Source: Exophiala sp. HKRS030 (taxonomy: Eukaryota; Ascomycota; Eurotiomycetes; Chaetothyriales; Herpotrichiellaceae). From it: DNA of 64,000 nt. Positions within the stretch are counted from its first letter, which is position 1. Each line of letters begins with the position of its first letter. The stretch is from NCBI GenBank assembly GCA_023897205.1, contig JAHWDD010000001.1, positions 6,634,001 through 6,698,000 of the forward strand. Reading direction: 5' to 3'. The position numbers were made by a program, and so were the translations under genes. The notes beneath the pieces were generated by a model that saw nothing but the letters and a program-made list of their open reading frames with translations, had not been told where the DNA came from and did no database searches. Positions 34,600 through 45,673 of the stretch are shown piece after piece.

Positions 34600-35104
34600 G
34601 GTTCTGCTCGAAGATGAGCATGAAGGGGTCGTGGGTATCAATAGACATTGTTAGCAACAGGGCGTGTGACATTATTAAGAGTCATCGTTAGGAAGCCAGG
34701 GTGTGGGTAGTATCAGTAGCGTATCGTTAGGAAATCAACAATGTATTTTTTGTATAACCTTCAGAACTCGTTCTCCCTTCTAACCCGCGGTCGTTGGACA
34801 CAAGAAGCTTGTTTCAACTTTCAATCTCGCTAACATATGCACCTGTTAGAATGGCAGAACGCCTTATCATTCAAGCATCAAAAGAAGCCGATGTTGTGAA
34901 TACTATGAACGTGGTGGTATATTTGTCCACATGCACTTGCACTCCATACGCCCGCCCGAGCTATCCTATCCTGATTCCTGCGCGGTAGCGGTAGCGGTAC
35001 ACGAACAACCCAGCGGACCCCGTTCCCGTAGACCAGAGGAACACTGTATAATCTATAGAAACGCCTTCTCATCCCATCGCCACAGCTAGAGAGCATCATC
35101 ATCA
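34600..35104. other. Convergent 3' flanks
   Basis: Lies between the ends of two convergent genes. No coding signal; an ATC trinucleotide run abuts the end of the minus-strand gene near 35100. Confidence 0.5.
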
Positions 35105-37078
35105 TCATCCCATCCCTCTAGGACCTCTGGGACGATTCCTTGCTTCATTGTCCCTGATTTCCTGTTCGCGCCGCCTGGCCCACTCATTACGCTCTCGATC
35201 TCTGCGCGCACGCTCGCGCTTGGTCATGTCGCGCGACGCGGCGTCCTGCAAGGCACGCGGCCCGCCGATGATCTCGTATGTGTACGTCTTGCTGCCGGGG
35301 CAGGGGCAGGCATCCCACGGCGCGATGTTGCCGTACAGCGTGCTGCTGTTGGTGGATGTGATGGCGGCGCTGTTGCTCATGTTGGATGTTTTGTGCTTGG
35401 CGGGCGAGGGAGAGGTCATGTTCTTCAGTGCCCGCTCGTGGCTGTGGCTCGGCGAGCTGTCCTGGCTGTGGCTGTGGCTGTGGCCTGCGCATGTGCCTCC
35501 GAGGATTGGGCAGGAAGAATTACTGGTGCTGGACCTGCGGAATGGTAACGAACCTGAGCTGCTGCTGTTGCTACCACTGCCGTGGTTGGGGCTGTGGACA
35601 CCGCCGCCCGGTGTGCTCTCAGGGATGCAGGCTAGCGGTAGCATGACTCGTGGCTCGAAGCGGATTTTGTGGCTCCGTGTGGTGAAGACTTGTGAGCTTT
35701 GTAGCGGTCGTGGTCCTGATGGGCGTGCTGCGGGAGTAGGGAAGGTTAGTGGAGGTCGTGCTGCGAGTGGTGGGCTGGGCAGTGGTTTTTCAAGCGCTTG
35801 GGTTTGCCGTGTTGATGGGATTCTACTGATGGCATCGACTGGAGTTTGGGATTCGAGATCAAAAAGGAGGGATGTCGGTGTGGCAGGTTCGGTTACTTTG
35901 GTTGTTGTTGTGGATAGGTCGTTGTTGTTGTTGTCCTCAGACGAGGTAAAGTAGGAGAAGTCTAGGACATTGCTGTTGCGTGAAACTGTTCTTTCAGTTG
36001 ATAGACTGCTTCTGCGGTTTTCGAAGGAATGAAATATTGATTTTGGGTTCTTGACCACAAAATGAACGCTAGTATGAGATCGAGCTGAGTTCTGGCGAGG
36101 CTTCCGCCAGCCAGGGGGAAATCTCGGCGCTAACTGCGTTATCGGATGCCGCAATGAAGGTAGGCATGCACAAATGATGCCTGCGTTGACTTCGATCGTG
36201 GACCACAAGGAGATGATTTGGCCACTGGCGTTGCTGACGGTTGACGTGTAGACAGCGCTGAGGCGAACAATTGAGGCTGCACAAATGCTATGTTTTCAGT
36301 CAGCATTTTTGTTTCTCCCACCTCTTTGGCAGGTGAATGACGACTTACAAGACTCCAAGGCCAAATAAAAGTATTAATACAACGGTTTGCTTGCGAGGTA
36401 AACTCAAAGCTCTCAAGACCGGAATGGGGAGAACACAGATGATGATGTCAGTTGCTGAGTTGAAAGAGGCATTGAATAGCCAAAATGCAAGGAGGTCGAT
36501 GCATTTCCCATGGACAACACTGGAATCCCAACTGTAACGAATTGGTGAACATGAAAAGATCCCAACAAAAAATGCTGATACACCATAGCTAGTAATAATG
36601 GCTGCTAACACCCAGCATGCTCTACGGTAACCGACGTCGATGGAAAATCGAAGATATTGTAATAGCAAGGAATCCTTTAACAAGAGGACCGCCAGGTTGT
36701 ATGTCAAATTGGATGACCACAATTGCTGCGCGAGTCGATCAGTGGCTGCCACACACAGTGTGTCTTGGTTTATGGCGGGCATACCCTTAGTTGAGAAACA
36801 TATGACAAGTCGTCTGTTGACTCCTCATTCGATATCTCAATGTCCATATCTGCTTCACAATTTTAGCAATTGGCTCAGCCATTTCCCCAAGAGAACTTAC
36901 TTCTTGATATCACGACGGTGAGTGCGAGCGATGCTGCCCAGGCGAACACAATCAAACAATCATCAATTCCCACATGCTTGACGAACGCAAGCCGAGCGAA
37001 TACTCGAGCAATAACACAACATCCCGACAGGACGGTTAATGCCACGGCGGTGGCAGCAAAGGATGTAAGGCTTGCCAT
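35105..37078 (-). CDS. Fungal rhodopsin-like (PTH11/opsin-fold) integral membrane protein with long tail
   Basis: Four exons: 37078-36901, 36849-36785, 36725-36349 and 36287-35105. Phases (1, 0, 2) close to exactly 601 codons, and the introns carry good branch points (GCTGACTGA before the last acceptor). Exon 1 gives the first helices (ALTVLSGCCVIARVFARLAFVKHVGIDDCLIVFAWAASLALTVV), exon 3 the typical core (SNLTYNLAVLLLKDSLLLQYLRFSIDVGYRRACWVLAAIITSYGVSAFFVGIFSCSPIRYSWD ... DIIICVLPIPVLRALSLPRKQTVVLILLFGLG) and exon 4 FICAASIVRLSAVYTS plus the last helix. This is the rhodopsin-domain family of moulds, some members of which sense surfaces or nutrients. About 330 residues of cytoplasmic tail follow, Ser/Pro-rich, with a His-Ser repeat (AGHSHSHSQDSSPSHSHE) and a basic C-terminus. 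Ligand unknown. Confidence 0.85.
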
Positions 37079-38119
37079 CCTCGTGGCATTGCCTTGTATC
37101 GAAGTCCACCCTGTCGAGGAAGATAAATGGATATATCAATACGACATTGTTCTTGTCAGTTCCGTTGTGTTGAGATTTTGGAATTGTGGAAGCATTTCAC
37201 GAAAGATGGAAATAACGTGAGAGGAGAGAGAAGGGTCCGGGTAGTGGTGTGGAATTGGTTGATACCGTCATTCGCCCACATGGCCACTGCGCACGCTCTA
37301 TGAACTTGCCGTCGGTAGACCAACAGCGAGAAACCATAGTGACGAGCACGGATCTTTTCGCTAAGACCAAAACTAATGGCAATGTGACAACACCTTACCA
37401 TCCTGAGTGGGTAATTGATGGGAAGACCCCTTTTCATCATTGGCTCGAAGCTCAACGCCCGCAGACTTACCTTCAAGGTATCGCTGGTTCGAGAAGGGCT
37501 GATGTTGCTAAAATCAGCTTTGGCAAAACCGTTGACGGCGAATCTCACTCGTGGCCGGAAGAGGCGTAGAAACGAAGATCAAAAACGGCAGGATAAGCGG
37601 AGGTGAGTCTTGGCATGGACCAATCATATCAAATCGTGTCTCGACTTCATCGAATGCATTCGAAGAGATCCATACTTACTTTGCTCCTCCGCAATATTGG
37701 CGTGGCGGTTCACACGGAGCATGGATCTAGAGACTAACAGAAACGACACCATCGACTCTACAGCCTCCAGATGCGAAGTTTGTATCACAAAGTCATGCAC
37801 TGAACCGTACCCTTCGGGGTCAGGATCTGGCCCGTGCTATTTGAACTACTGCACAAGCTACTAGTAAATTGAGAAGCTCAGACCATCATTGTCTTGGGCT
37901 ACAACAGCCGGTTTGGGTTGAATTCACAAGCAACGTTTGGAAGTTTTTTCAGTTCGCCAAATCGTTGTGGTGGCTTCGAAAGTTCGGATATCACTCGGAA
38001 GCTCATGGACCCTCTTCTAGAAGGACATCTTGACACGTTCTAGTCAAAGGTCAGACCATGGATGGCATCGCTTGACACCAAGCCATCGCATTGTGTCGCA
38101 TCTGAAGCATCATCAGAAG
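37079..38119. other. Intergenic: promoter of rhodopsin-like gene, 3' flank of methyltransferase
   Basis: Overlapping open frames of about 100-130 codons on both strands near 37150-37610 have no recognisable motif. I see no gene. Confidence 0.5.
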
Positions 38120-38905
38120 CTACAAGCAATATTTTTTTTCACCGGTGATGAGCACGAATGGGACGCTCTTGACCACACCTTGGCCAGGTTGTGGACGACC
38201 CTTACCAAACTCGCCCTCGAACTTCTCAACAGTTTTGTACATCGTCCAAGCTCTTTCCACCTTGACATTCACAAACCCAACCTTGTTCATCAAGAGTTCC
38301 ATAGTTTCCACGTGTATGCCATGTCGTTCAACACCCGCCATCTTCGATTGTGGATGAAATGACTTTGCTTCCGGTCCATAGTCCTCAAAATCAGTCAATG
38401 CAACCATTCCGCTCTCGGTTAAGCATCCGAGCATCGTGGTCAAAAGACCCTCTAAATCTGGAACGTGGTGCAACACGAGATGTGACGTGATCAGGTCAAA
38501 TTTTAGTCGCCCTCCTTCAGGATTGTCCTTATTCGCTGGTGGTAGGAGCGCGTCCTCGGGATCCGTAAGCAGAACAGCCACAGGAACAATATTACGAGGA
38601 GTATTTGGTCCTTGCAATTTGGTCTTGAGTACTTCGATCATGCCCGGTGCGGCATCAATCGCAACAAGCTGCTTCGCGAGAGGCGCTACCATCACGCTCA
38701 ATAGACCAGTGCCACATCCTATTTCTAGAACATTAAGGCCTGTAGAACCTGCTGCAGGCTTCAGAGCTGGGAATCGTGCCCTTATTGCCTCCAGTGCGTG
38801 TTTGCTAGCTTCGTGCACGAATGGGTTGCTGTCCCAATTTGCCGCTTCTTCATTGAAACGCTCATTGCCAGAAGCGGCCTCTAGAGTTGAAGCGGCTGAA
38901 GCCAT
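38120..38905 (-). CDS. Class I SAM-dependent methyltransferase
   Basis: A single exon of 261 residues. Motif I is NVLEIGCGTGLLSVMVAP (about 58-75), followed by the acidic end of strand 2 (VAIDAAPGMIEVLKTKL) and motif IV-like FDLITSHLVLHHVPDLEGLLTTMLGCL with GMVALTDFEDYG. This is the small-molecule methyltransferase fold close to UbiE/Coq5-like fungal enzymes; the substrate cannot be told. The N-terminal EEAANWDSNPFVHEASKHALEAI is typical of a subgroup acting in the cytosol. It stands alone on the minus strand, with the lyase gene about 1.1 kb away on the other strand, so joint function is unproven. Confidence 0.88.
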   Translation of the reverse strand: MASAASTLEAASGNERFNEEAANWDSNPFVHEASKHALEAIRARFPALKPAAGSTGLNVLEIGCGTGLLSVMVAPLAKQLVAIDAAPGMIEVLKTKLQGPNTPRNIVPVAVLLTDPEDALLPPANKDNPEGGRLKFDLITSHLVLHHVPDLEGLLTTMLGCLTESGMVALTDFEDYGPEAKSFHPQSKMAGVERHGIHVETMELLMNKVGFVNVKVERAWTMYKTVEKFEGEFGKGRPQPGQGVVKSVPFVLITGEKKYCL

Positions 38906-40039
38906 GAGACAGGTATAGAGACCGTAGGTATTGATTCAACCGGATGGGTCCGTTTTGTTGACTGGTCGAATCCGTTAATTCTTCGGCATGAAAACCTATC
39001 CTGGCTTATAAGAACAGTGCAAAATTATTTGGGCAGAAGCCTGGTTATCCACGAATACTCCCGCCCAGAAGTCTTGAAATGTGCATGAAAAATCATCGTC
39101 ATCACTAATCTAGGCAATGGTCATGATCCGTAGTGGCAACGGGATCCAGCCTCGGGTATCGGACTATACCTTTCCAAGTTATGACGGACATTTCCACCTC
39201 ACGTCAAGGAAAGGAGTTAGAAATGCAATGCAAGTCATGTTTTCCGGCTCCAACGACTGATCAGGTCAGACTTCTAGAATCCATTGTGGCGCAAATGTCC
39301 TAGGAATCTCAAGAAAAGATAGTTTGGTTTGACGTCTTGATGATCAAGTAAACGTGGTAAGAAGGTTCTTTTCGTGTCTAGAACGAAATCCACCATGACA
39401 CAAATAGCGGGTCCTGGAAACTATTCGCGCCACTACGGTCACGGACAGCCAGATGAGTCGTCGAAGGCGGGACGTTACGAAACTAATAACAGTAGAGTAC
39501 TTGATAAGTTTTCGTACCCAGATAAGACTGATCCTAAGTTGAGTACCAAAGACCAGGGCCAAGGATGGTACAGATGCAGTCTCCAGCTTCAGAGTCCTAA
39601 AGCATTTTGGCTCCGTGGGCGAAAGCGAGAGCAAAGACGATGACAACTAAAATAAAGCTATTGCTAAGTTGGCATATTGCTATACAACAATATAATTCCG
39701 CAACGTGAGCACACGAAGTGCACTGCCACTGCACATATTGCTATATTGCTAGCCATCACAACGAGCCTCGGTCTAAGCTCGATAAAAGCGGAGGAAGGCA
39801 CGATTCGTTCGACCTTGACTCATCTTGCATTCCCCGCATCTCACTTCCCTGGTTCATATGGATAACCGAACGTCACGAACTGAAGGTAAGTACCTAGGTA
39901 AGCAATCAATGTTGATGTACGGATTGATCTATTTGACAAGATATTCAAACTCAAGGCTTGCTCTGTGTGGGTATCTTTGCCTCCGATGGAGCTCTGATCC
40001 GGAACTTGACATCTATCCTCACCTCGAAACGCCGTCATC
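38906..40039. other. Intergenic: divergent promoter region of methyltransferase and lyase genes
   Basis: No gene that I can support; both flanking genes start at its edges. A TATTGCTATA-type word recurs near 39675 and 39740. Confidence 0.5.
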
Positions 40040-41977
40040 ATGGCCACTCTGACGGGTGCAAAAGTGATAGCACAAGCCTTGCATGACCTGGGCGTGACTG
40101 TGATTCACACCCTAGTCGGAATACCAGTTGCTGATATAGCTGAAGAAGCCATTGATCTAGGCATCCGAGTAATAGGGTACAGAAACGAACAGGCTTGTAG
40201 CTATGCAGCGTCAGCATATGGGTATCTTTCAGCTCGTCCTGGAGTATGTATACTCACTGGTGGACCGGGAATACTTCATGGCATGGCTGGGGTGAGTGCT
40301 TGTCGACTATCCTATCTTCATCCTGATAACAGCTTCCTATACTGAAATCACGGGTTGTGGTAGATAGGAAATGCCTCAGCGAATGCGTTTCCGCTAATTG
40401 TGTTAGGAGGGTCGTCAGAGTCCATCTCGGTCACCAAAGGGGTTTCCAAGAGCTTGATGCTGTGGCTTTACTCACACCACATACCAAGACTTGCATCCGA
40501 CCGTCAGCTCGAGATCCATCGTCAATCGTTGAAGCCATACGAACAGCATACCGAGTTGCGTGGTATGGCCGACCAGGTCCAACCTTTGTAGACTTCCCAA
40601 CTGAATTCATCATGGAGGCCTGTCCTAGCACAAGGGCCACTGATCGTCCTACCATCGCTGTGTCCGATCCACCTAGGCCTGCCGCAGCAAGTGACCTCGT
40701 CATAGCTGCAGCTCAACTCCTAACCTCAGCTTCCTCTCCTCTCATCATTGTTGGTAAAGGTGCAGCGTACGCTCGAGCCGAGGCCACCATCCGCTCGCTG
40801 GTGACGGACCATCATATTCCTTTCCTCCCGACACCTATGGGGAAAGGAGTGGTATCAGATTCGCACTCTCTAAACACAAGCTCAGCGCGTTCCGCAGCGC
40901 TGAAGCATGCAGACGTGATCCTCTTACTAGGAGCCCGCCTGAATTGGATCCTCCATTTTGGCCAAGCTCCCAAATATAGGCCGGACGTGAAGATTGTCCA
41001 AGTCGATATATCGCCAGAAGAACTGGGCCGGGCAAATTCACAAGGAGAGCCTGCGATAAGTATTTTTGGCGACATCGGACTGGTCGTAGACCAATTGCGA
41101 GCCCAACTGAGTGGATGGACGGCGCTGCCCAGTGCAACAATCCAGCTTGAACCACAGAAATCGAGGATAAGAAATGAGAAGACGATATCGTACCTCAGAT
41201 TACTGACTCAAGCAGCTGGAAAGAATGAGGCTAAAGCCCTCAAGGCTGCCACAACTGTTGTAGCACAGGGGAGTCCTTTGTCATATGAAAGGGTATACCA
41301 CATTATCAGATCAGTGCTGGATCCTTTGTCCCCACCAGCGAAAGGTGAGATCGTCTATGTCTCTGAAGGAGCCAACACGATGGATATCTCACGATCTTCC
41401 TTCCCATTGGAGCATCCTAGACAACGTCTCGATGCTGGGACATGGGGCACCATGGGTGTAGGACTCGGATATGCGATTGCGGCTTGGAGCGCGCACAACC
41501 TGCCCGCAAGACGAAGAAAATCATCGCATTGGAAGGGGATTCCGCGTTAGGATTTTCCGGCATGGAGATTGAAACCATGGCCCGCCATCGAATGGACATT
41601 GTGGTCATTGTAATGAATAACTCGGGTATTTACAAAGGGGACGCCACATCGTCTCAACAGTGGAAAGCAATGCAAGGCGTCATGTCTTCGGGAGACACCG
41701 CGACAGTTGATAAGAAAGCTCGAGGCAAGAGTTTGCGGTCGACTAGTCTGCTTTACGAGACGCGCTACGAGCTCCTAGCAGAGATGGTCGGGGAAGGGGT
41801 TTCTTGATCAGGAGTGAAAAGGATTTGGAATATGCCATGAGAGAAGCTTTTATCGAAAAGGATAGGGTTCCGTGCGTCCTCAATGTCATTATAGATCCCG
41901 GCCTGGACATGCATGCAAGCTTTGGCTGGCTCGAGACCAAGGAAAAGCATGGCGGTGGGCAGGAGAGTAAACTTTGA
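40040..41977 (+). CDS. Peroxisomal thiamine-diphosphate enzyme, 2-hydroxyacyl-CoA lyase/oxalyl-CoA decarboxylase type (three apparent frameshifts)
   Basis: Cleaves 2-hydroxyacyl-CoA or decarboxylates oxalyl-CoA using ThDP. Exon 1 40040-40291, intron 40292-40363, exon 2 to the TGA at 41975. ThDP-enzyme marks in order: VIHTLVGIPVADIAEEA and YRNEQACSYAASAYGYLS (catalytic Glu region), GVCILTGGPGILHGMAG, GNASANAFPLIVLGGSSE, the middle domain with PLIIVGKGAAYARAE, and the diphosphate-binding EGDSALGFSGMEIETM with VIVMNNSGIY. The end is ESKL, a PTS1 signal for peroxisomes. Three one-base losses break the frame: at GGGG 40439-40442, near 41503-41507, and at GGGG 41796-41799. Adding one base at each gives 622 codons without stops, ending at SKL. 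Either sequence errors or a very young pseudogene. Confidence 0.85.
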
Positions 41978-42433
41978 TTTATACTTCATACGCTATTCTC
42001 AGCTTGTTGAAAGAGAAAAGGATTCACTGATTCTGTGCTCACATTGTCTAAAGAATTGGATTTGGTGAATTCATGCTCTTGAATTGCGGCTTGACTCCTC
42101 TCTTGACATGTGTGAAGCTGACTTCGACTAGTCAAGGGCTTGGAATGGCAGAAGGATGTCGCCTACTCCAATGTCAATCTGCCTCCGTATCCCTGGCCAC
42201 ATCTGTAGTACTTGGAGCCGTGAATCCAAACTCGGCGAATCTCGAAGCCATTTGCTATTTCCAGCAGACTCCAAGCCACGCACATCAGACGATCCAGTCC
42301 AAGACCTAGCTGAATCCTGTTGGATGTGAATTTCTCAGATGTCTTGATCGCCCACGAACCCATTTATCCGCATCCATACCAGACAATTGGGTGTCCATCT
42401 CGATCATCCATTCGAACTCCCAATCCACAGATT
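41978..42433. other. Convergent 3' flanks
   Basis: Between the end of the lyase and the end of the methyltransferase-like gene on the other strand. No coding signal. Confidence 0.5.
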
Positions 42434-43568
42434 TCACCTTCCCTTCTTATCATCCTTGTAGCAAATGATCCAATAGAACCAGCCGATCGGCCAAGTATGA
42501 CAGACCTGACCAGATTCAAACTTCCAACCAGCCAGCTTATCGCTCGGAACACGGCTATGCAGCAGGGCTTTGACCTCGTTGGGCGTCCGGGTGCGTAGGC
42601 ACGAGATGTAGCCGTCGTAGACCCAGATGAACGGCACGATGGGCACGAGATACGTGAAGAACAGATGACCCAGTGACGTGCCGAAGTAGAACGGCGTGAT
42701 TAGCATGGCGAGCGGCCACAGCAGGCTGACGGTGATGAAGGAGGTGAAATGGCGAGATTGCAGTTCGAAGATACTAGATATAAAAAGGACAAGTTAGTTA
42801 GTTGGTTCACCGGTTGGGCTTGATTAGCTTGTAGGCTCAGAGTTCCATCTGGGGTGTCAACAGGGAGAGGCAAGCCAAGGTATTGGACGTACCAGAACCC
42901 GTCTGAAGTCTCGATCGTATTCTCCAGAACCTTGCTCGCCAAATCGTCGTCGAAATGGTGAAACGCAAGACTGAACAACCTCATGACCTTCTTCCCCTTG
43001 ACATCAGGGACACCCTTTAGCAAGACATCCGCCGTCGGGACATCCGTGGCATCAATACTCTGCGCGACATAGGAGACGTTATCGCTCTTCTTCGCGACGG
43101 CGTCCCACGCGGCAACATGGGGCTTGATGTCGGTGAGTACGAATTTGACGTCTTCCTTCCTCCCTCGTCCCGCAACGTCTGGTTCAGATGCTGCTCGATA
43201 TACGGCGTCGGCCCGCCCGCGCCAGATGCAAAGTCCACGTACACGTAGTCGGCGACCCGAGTGCCGAGAACGGACGACAAAACCCGCGCGGCGAGTGCTG
43301 CCGGTGTGATGGATTGGATTAATGGGAATTGGTTCGTCCAGCCGAGCGTGAGGTAGTCTTGGACTTTTTCTCGGAGGATCTGTGGAAACCTATTGGTAGA
43401 GAGAGAGATTTGAGATTAGTTGACATTTTTTGTGAGATGATGCTGAGGTTTGTCGCCAGGAAGGTGGTGGAGTGGATTGGGCCTTTACCAGGGTTGGTCG
43501 TTGACTTCGAAATAGTGTCTTCTTGGGAGTAAGACGCGCTCACTTGAGCGGTTGGTTTCTTGAGTCAT
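42434..43568 (-). CDS. Conserved mould methyltransferase-like membrane protein (one apparent frameshift)
   Basis: Exons 43568-43489, 43389-42893 and 42773-42434; introns of 99 and 119 bases. With one added base the total is 306 codons (305 residues). The start MTQETNRSS leads to HYFEVNDQPWFPQILREKVQ, then VDFASGAGGPTPYIEQHLN (a SAM-binding-like glycine loop), KFVLTDIKPHVAAW, MRLFSLAFHHFDDDLASKVLENTIETSDG and IFELQSRHFTSF. Two hydrophobic helices follow (LLWPLAMLITPFYF, FFTYLVPIVPFIWVYDGY), then SCLRTRT and HTWPIGWFYWIICYK. This matches an uncharacterised Pezizomycotina family (recalled) that looks like a membrane-tethered methyltransferase. The frame breaks at CCC 43162-43164 (GGG on the coding strand); one more G restores DEGRKEDVKFVLTD. 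Likely a sequence error. Confidence 0.8.
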
Positions 43569-43910
43569 GCCCTCTTATTTTCCTGCTTTCGAGGCTGTCC
43601 TCTTTCCTCCGACCTGTTTTGACTTCTTTTCGTTTGGAGGTCAATGCGAAGCTAGAATTTTCCTCGAATCGGTGTTTGATTTGATTTCTTCTTGGAAATG
43701 GGCGCGAAGATATAAATATTTTGTGGCACACGAAACGGCGACGTCATCCACATCCCGGAGTTCAGGCGATTGATAGTTCCAGGGGCAACGTCCCCTACTG
43801 GACGTGGGACTTGAGTTCCTGTTGGACACGATACATCATACATCTAACGAAGAGTTTCAGAGTCACTTCCATCCTGGGCCCATTCGTGTACACAACTTTC
43901 TTCTGTGACC

Positions 43911-44309
43911 ATGTTGAGTGTGTCATCTTACAACCTGGGCTTTTTGTTGCACATCGTCTTCGAAGTTCCGGCCTGTCTACAATTCTTCGTCTTCCCCTCC
44001 AGGCAGCTCGGAGTCAATACACCACATGCACACGCACTTATACGGCAATATGCCGTGTTATTATTTACATCTGTCCTCATTGCCGGCGTCTTCGTCAATT
44101 GTCCGCCTGATGATACATCGGGCAAGGTCGCTGGTGCGTTGACGATCTATCACGTGGCACCCTCAGCCCGGTCGATCAGTCGCTTACTCAGGCAAGCTCG
44201 TCAAAGGCAGCCATTATTCTTGTCCGAAGCATTCCTCTATCTTGTTGTACATACAACCTGTGGAGTCTTTCTGTTTCATCATTTCCAGACAGCTATACAT
44301 TTACGTTAG
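43911..44309 (+). CDS. Small membrane protein of unknown function (132 aa)
   Basis: A single exon starting MLSVSSYNLGFLLHIVFEVPACLQFFVFPSRQLG, followed by HAHALIRQYAVLLFTSVLIAGVFV, GKVAGALTIYHVAPSARSISRLLRQ and a last hydrophobic stretch AFLYLVVHTTCGVFLFHHF. Three to four membrane helices. The pattern E.PA...FFxFPSxQLG...PHAHAxIRQYAxLL looks like a conserved short mould family (recalled). Its stop is only 36 bases from the end of the convergent type III polyketide synthase gene. Function unknown; a link to the synthase is inferred from position only. Confidence 0.7.
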   Translation: MLSVSSYNLGFLLHIVFEVPACLQFFVFPSRQLGVNTPHAHALIRQYAVLLFTSVLIAGVFVNCPPDDTSGKVAGALTIYHVAPSARSISRLLRQARQRQPLFLSEAFLYLVVHTTCGVFLFHHFQTAIHLR

Positions 44310-44344
44310 GTTTCAATCATCCTCAATTCTCTATCCGGTCGACT

Positions 44345-45673
44345 CTAGTCGACTTCCTCGGCCACCAACGTTTCTGCCGGGCTCGCTGTACCACTTCCTA
44401 GTCCCTTTCGATGTCTCTTAAACATCATCATCTCAACGGCAATACCTGGACCAAAAGCACATCCGACAACATGATCTGTGGTTTCTCCTTCCAGCAGTCT
44501 ACCCATGACACTGAAAATGGTAGCGCTGGAGCTATTGCCGTGAGCTATATAAGTCTCATAGCTCGCGCGGAGATGCTCCGGAGTCAGGTGCATTACTTGC
44601 TCGATGCCTGAAAGTATTGTTGCTCCACCAGGGTGTAAGGCCCAGTCGTATTCAGAAGCCTTGTATTTGCTGAGGTCAACCAGTTCCGGTACTCGACTGA
44701 CCAAGTCTTCAAACATCGAGGGAACGGCTCCTGAGGCTAATTTCGGAACTCGTTGTGTGAGAACGACTTTCCAGCCTGTCACAAAGGTCAATGATTGCAA
44801 ATCAGAAAGGGACTGTGGTAAAACATACCCATGGGATCTACATCAAACCCCAGATCCTTCTCAGTGTCCTCAATAATTCGGTGATCCCAATCCAGCAATT
44901 CTAAGATTGGCTCTTCATCGAATCGGTCGCTGAACCCATTGCCCAAAACTACTGCCGATGCGCAATCACTGAATAGAGCGATTCCTATCCTTACATCCTG
45001 ATCGTTGTGGATCGATTCCAGCTCAGATCTCACCAAAGTACTTGAGATTTCGCATGCGACGACCAAAATCCTTGCAGGTTTCCTTCGGAAACTTGAGCCA
45101 AGTGCGATGTTTGCTGCAGTACGTAAAGCAGCCAGGCCGCCGGAGCAACCGACACCGTGCAGAAGGACTTTCTCAATGCTCTGGTTTAGACCCAGTTCCT
45201 TGACAACATGGTGATCATAACCTGGATTTGCCGAATTTGTGCAAGTGGTGGCAACAACGTGAGTGATTTCGGTGATATCACCACCCCATTGCTCAATTGC
45301 TTTCCGACAGGCGGCGACTGAGAGCTTCACACCGAGATCAAGAAATAGTTCCGATAATTCAGCAATATTTGGAGGCTCAGGCCGGTTTACAATAGGATGA
45401 TCTATTGTACCGATGGCAGAGCGCGTATCAATGCCTGTATACTCATTGATGAAGAGGACTTTTTCGAGGCTGCAGCAGGGTCAGCAGCATGTCGAGGAGT
45501 GTTCTACAAGGCACGACTCACGCGGGAGTACTAGGATAATGTCGGCGAGCAAGGGTGGCTAGTTCTTCTGGCTTGATCTCATATGGAGGATATTCGACAC
45601 CAATACCGTGAATATGTAGATCAGGCCTTTGATATGGTGGAGTAACCTTGTTCAGGTTTGAATGGAGGGACAT
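44345..45673 (-). CDS. Type III polyketide synthase (chalcone synthase-like)
   Basis: Homodimeric condensing enzyme that extends an acyl-CoA starter with malonyl-CoA, in moulds usually making pyrones, alkylresorcinols or resorcylic acids. Exons 45673-45522, 45469-44829 and 44775-44345; introns of 52 and 53 bases; 407 residues. The catalytic triad is complete: Cys159 in LLHGVGCSGGLAAL, His312 in DWALHPGGATIL and Asn345 in YIAHGNSSSATIF. The N-terminal IHGIGVEYPPYEIKPEELATLARRHYP and INEYTGIDTRSAI are typical of the family. The C-terminus is short and acidic. It is divergent from a P450 across a 1.2 kb spacer, which suggests co-regulation and oxidation of its product. Starter and chain length cannot be read from the sequence. 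Confidence 0.94.

Noticed and set aside
35148..35954. 268-codon open frame on the plus strand
   Set aside because: Antisense shadow of the His/Ser-rich tail of the rhodopsin-like gene, which is supported by four consistent exons.
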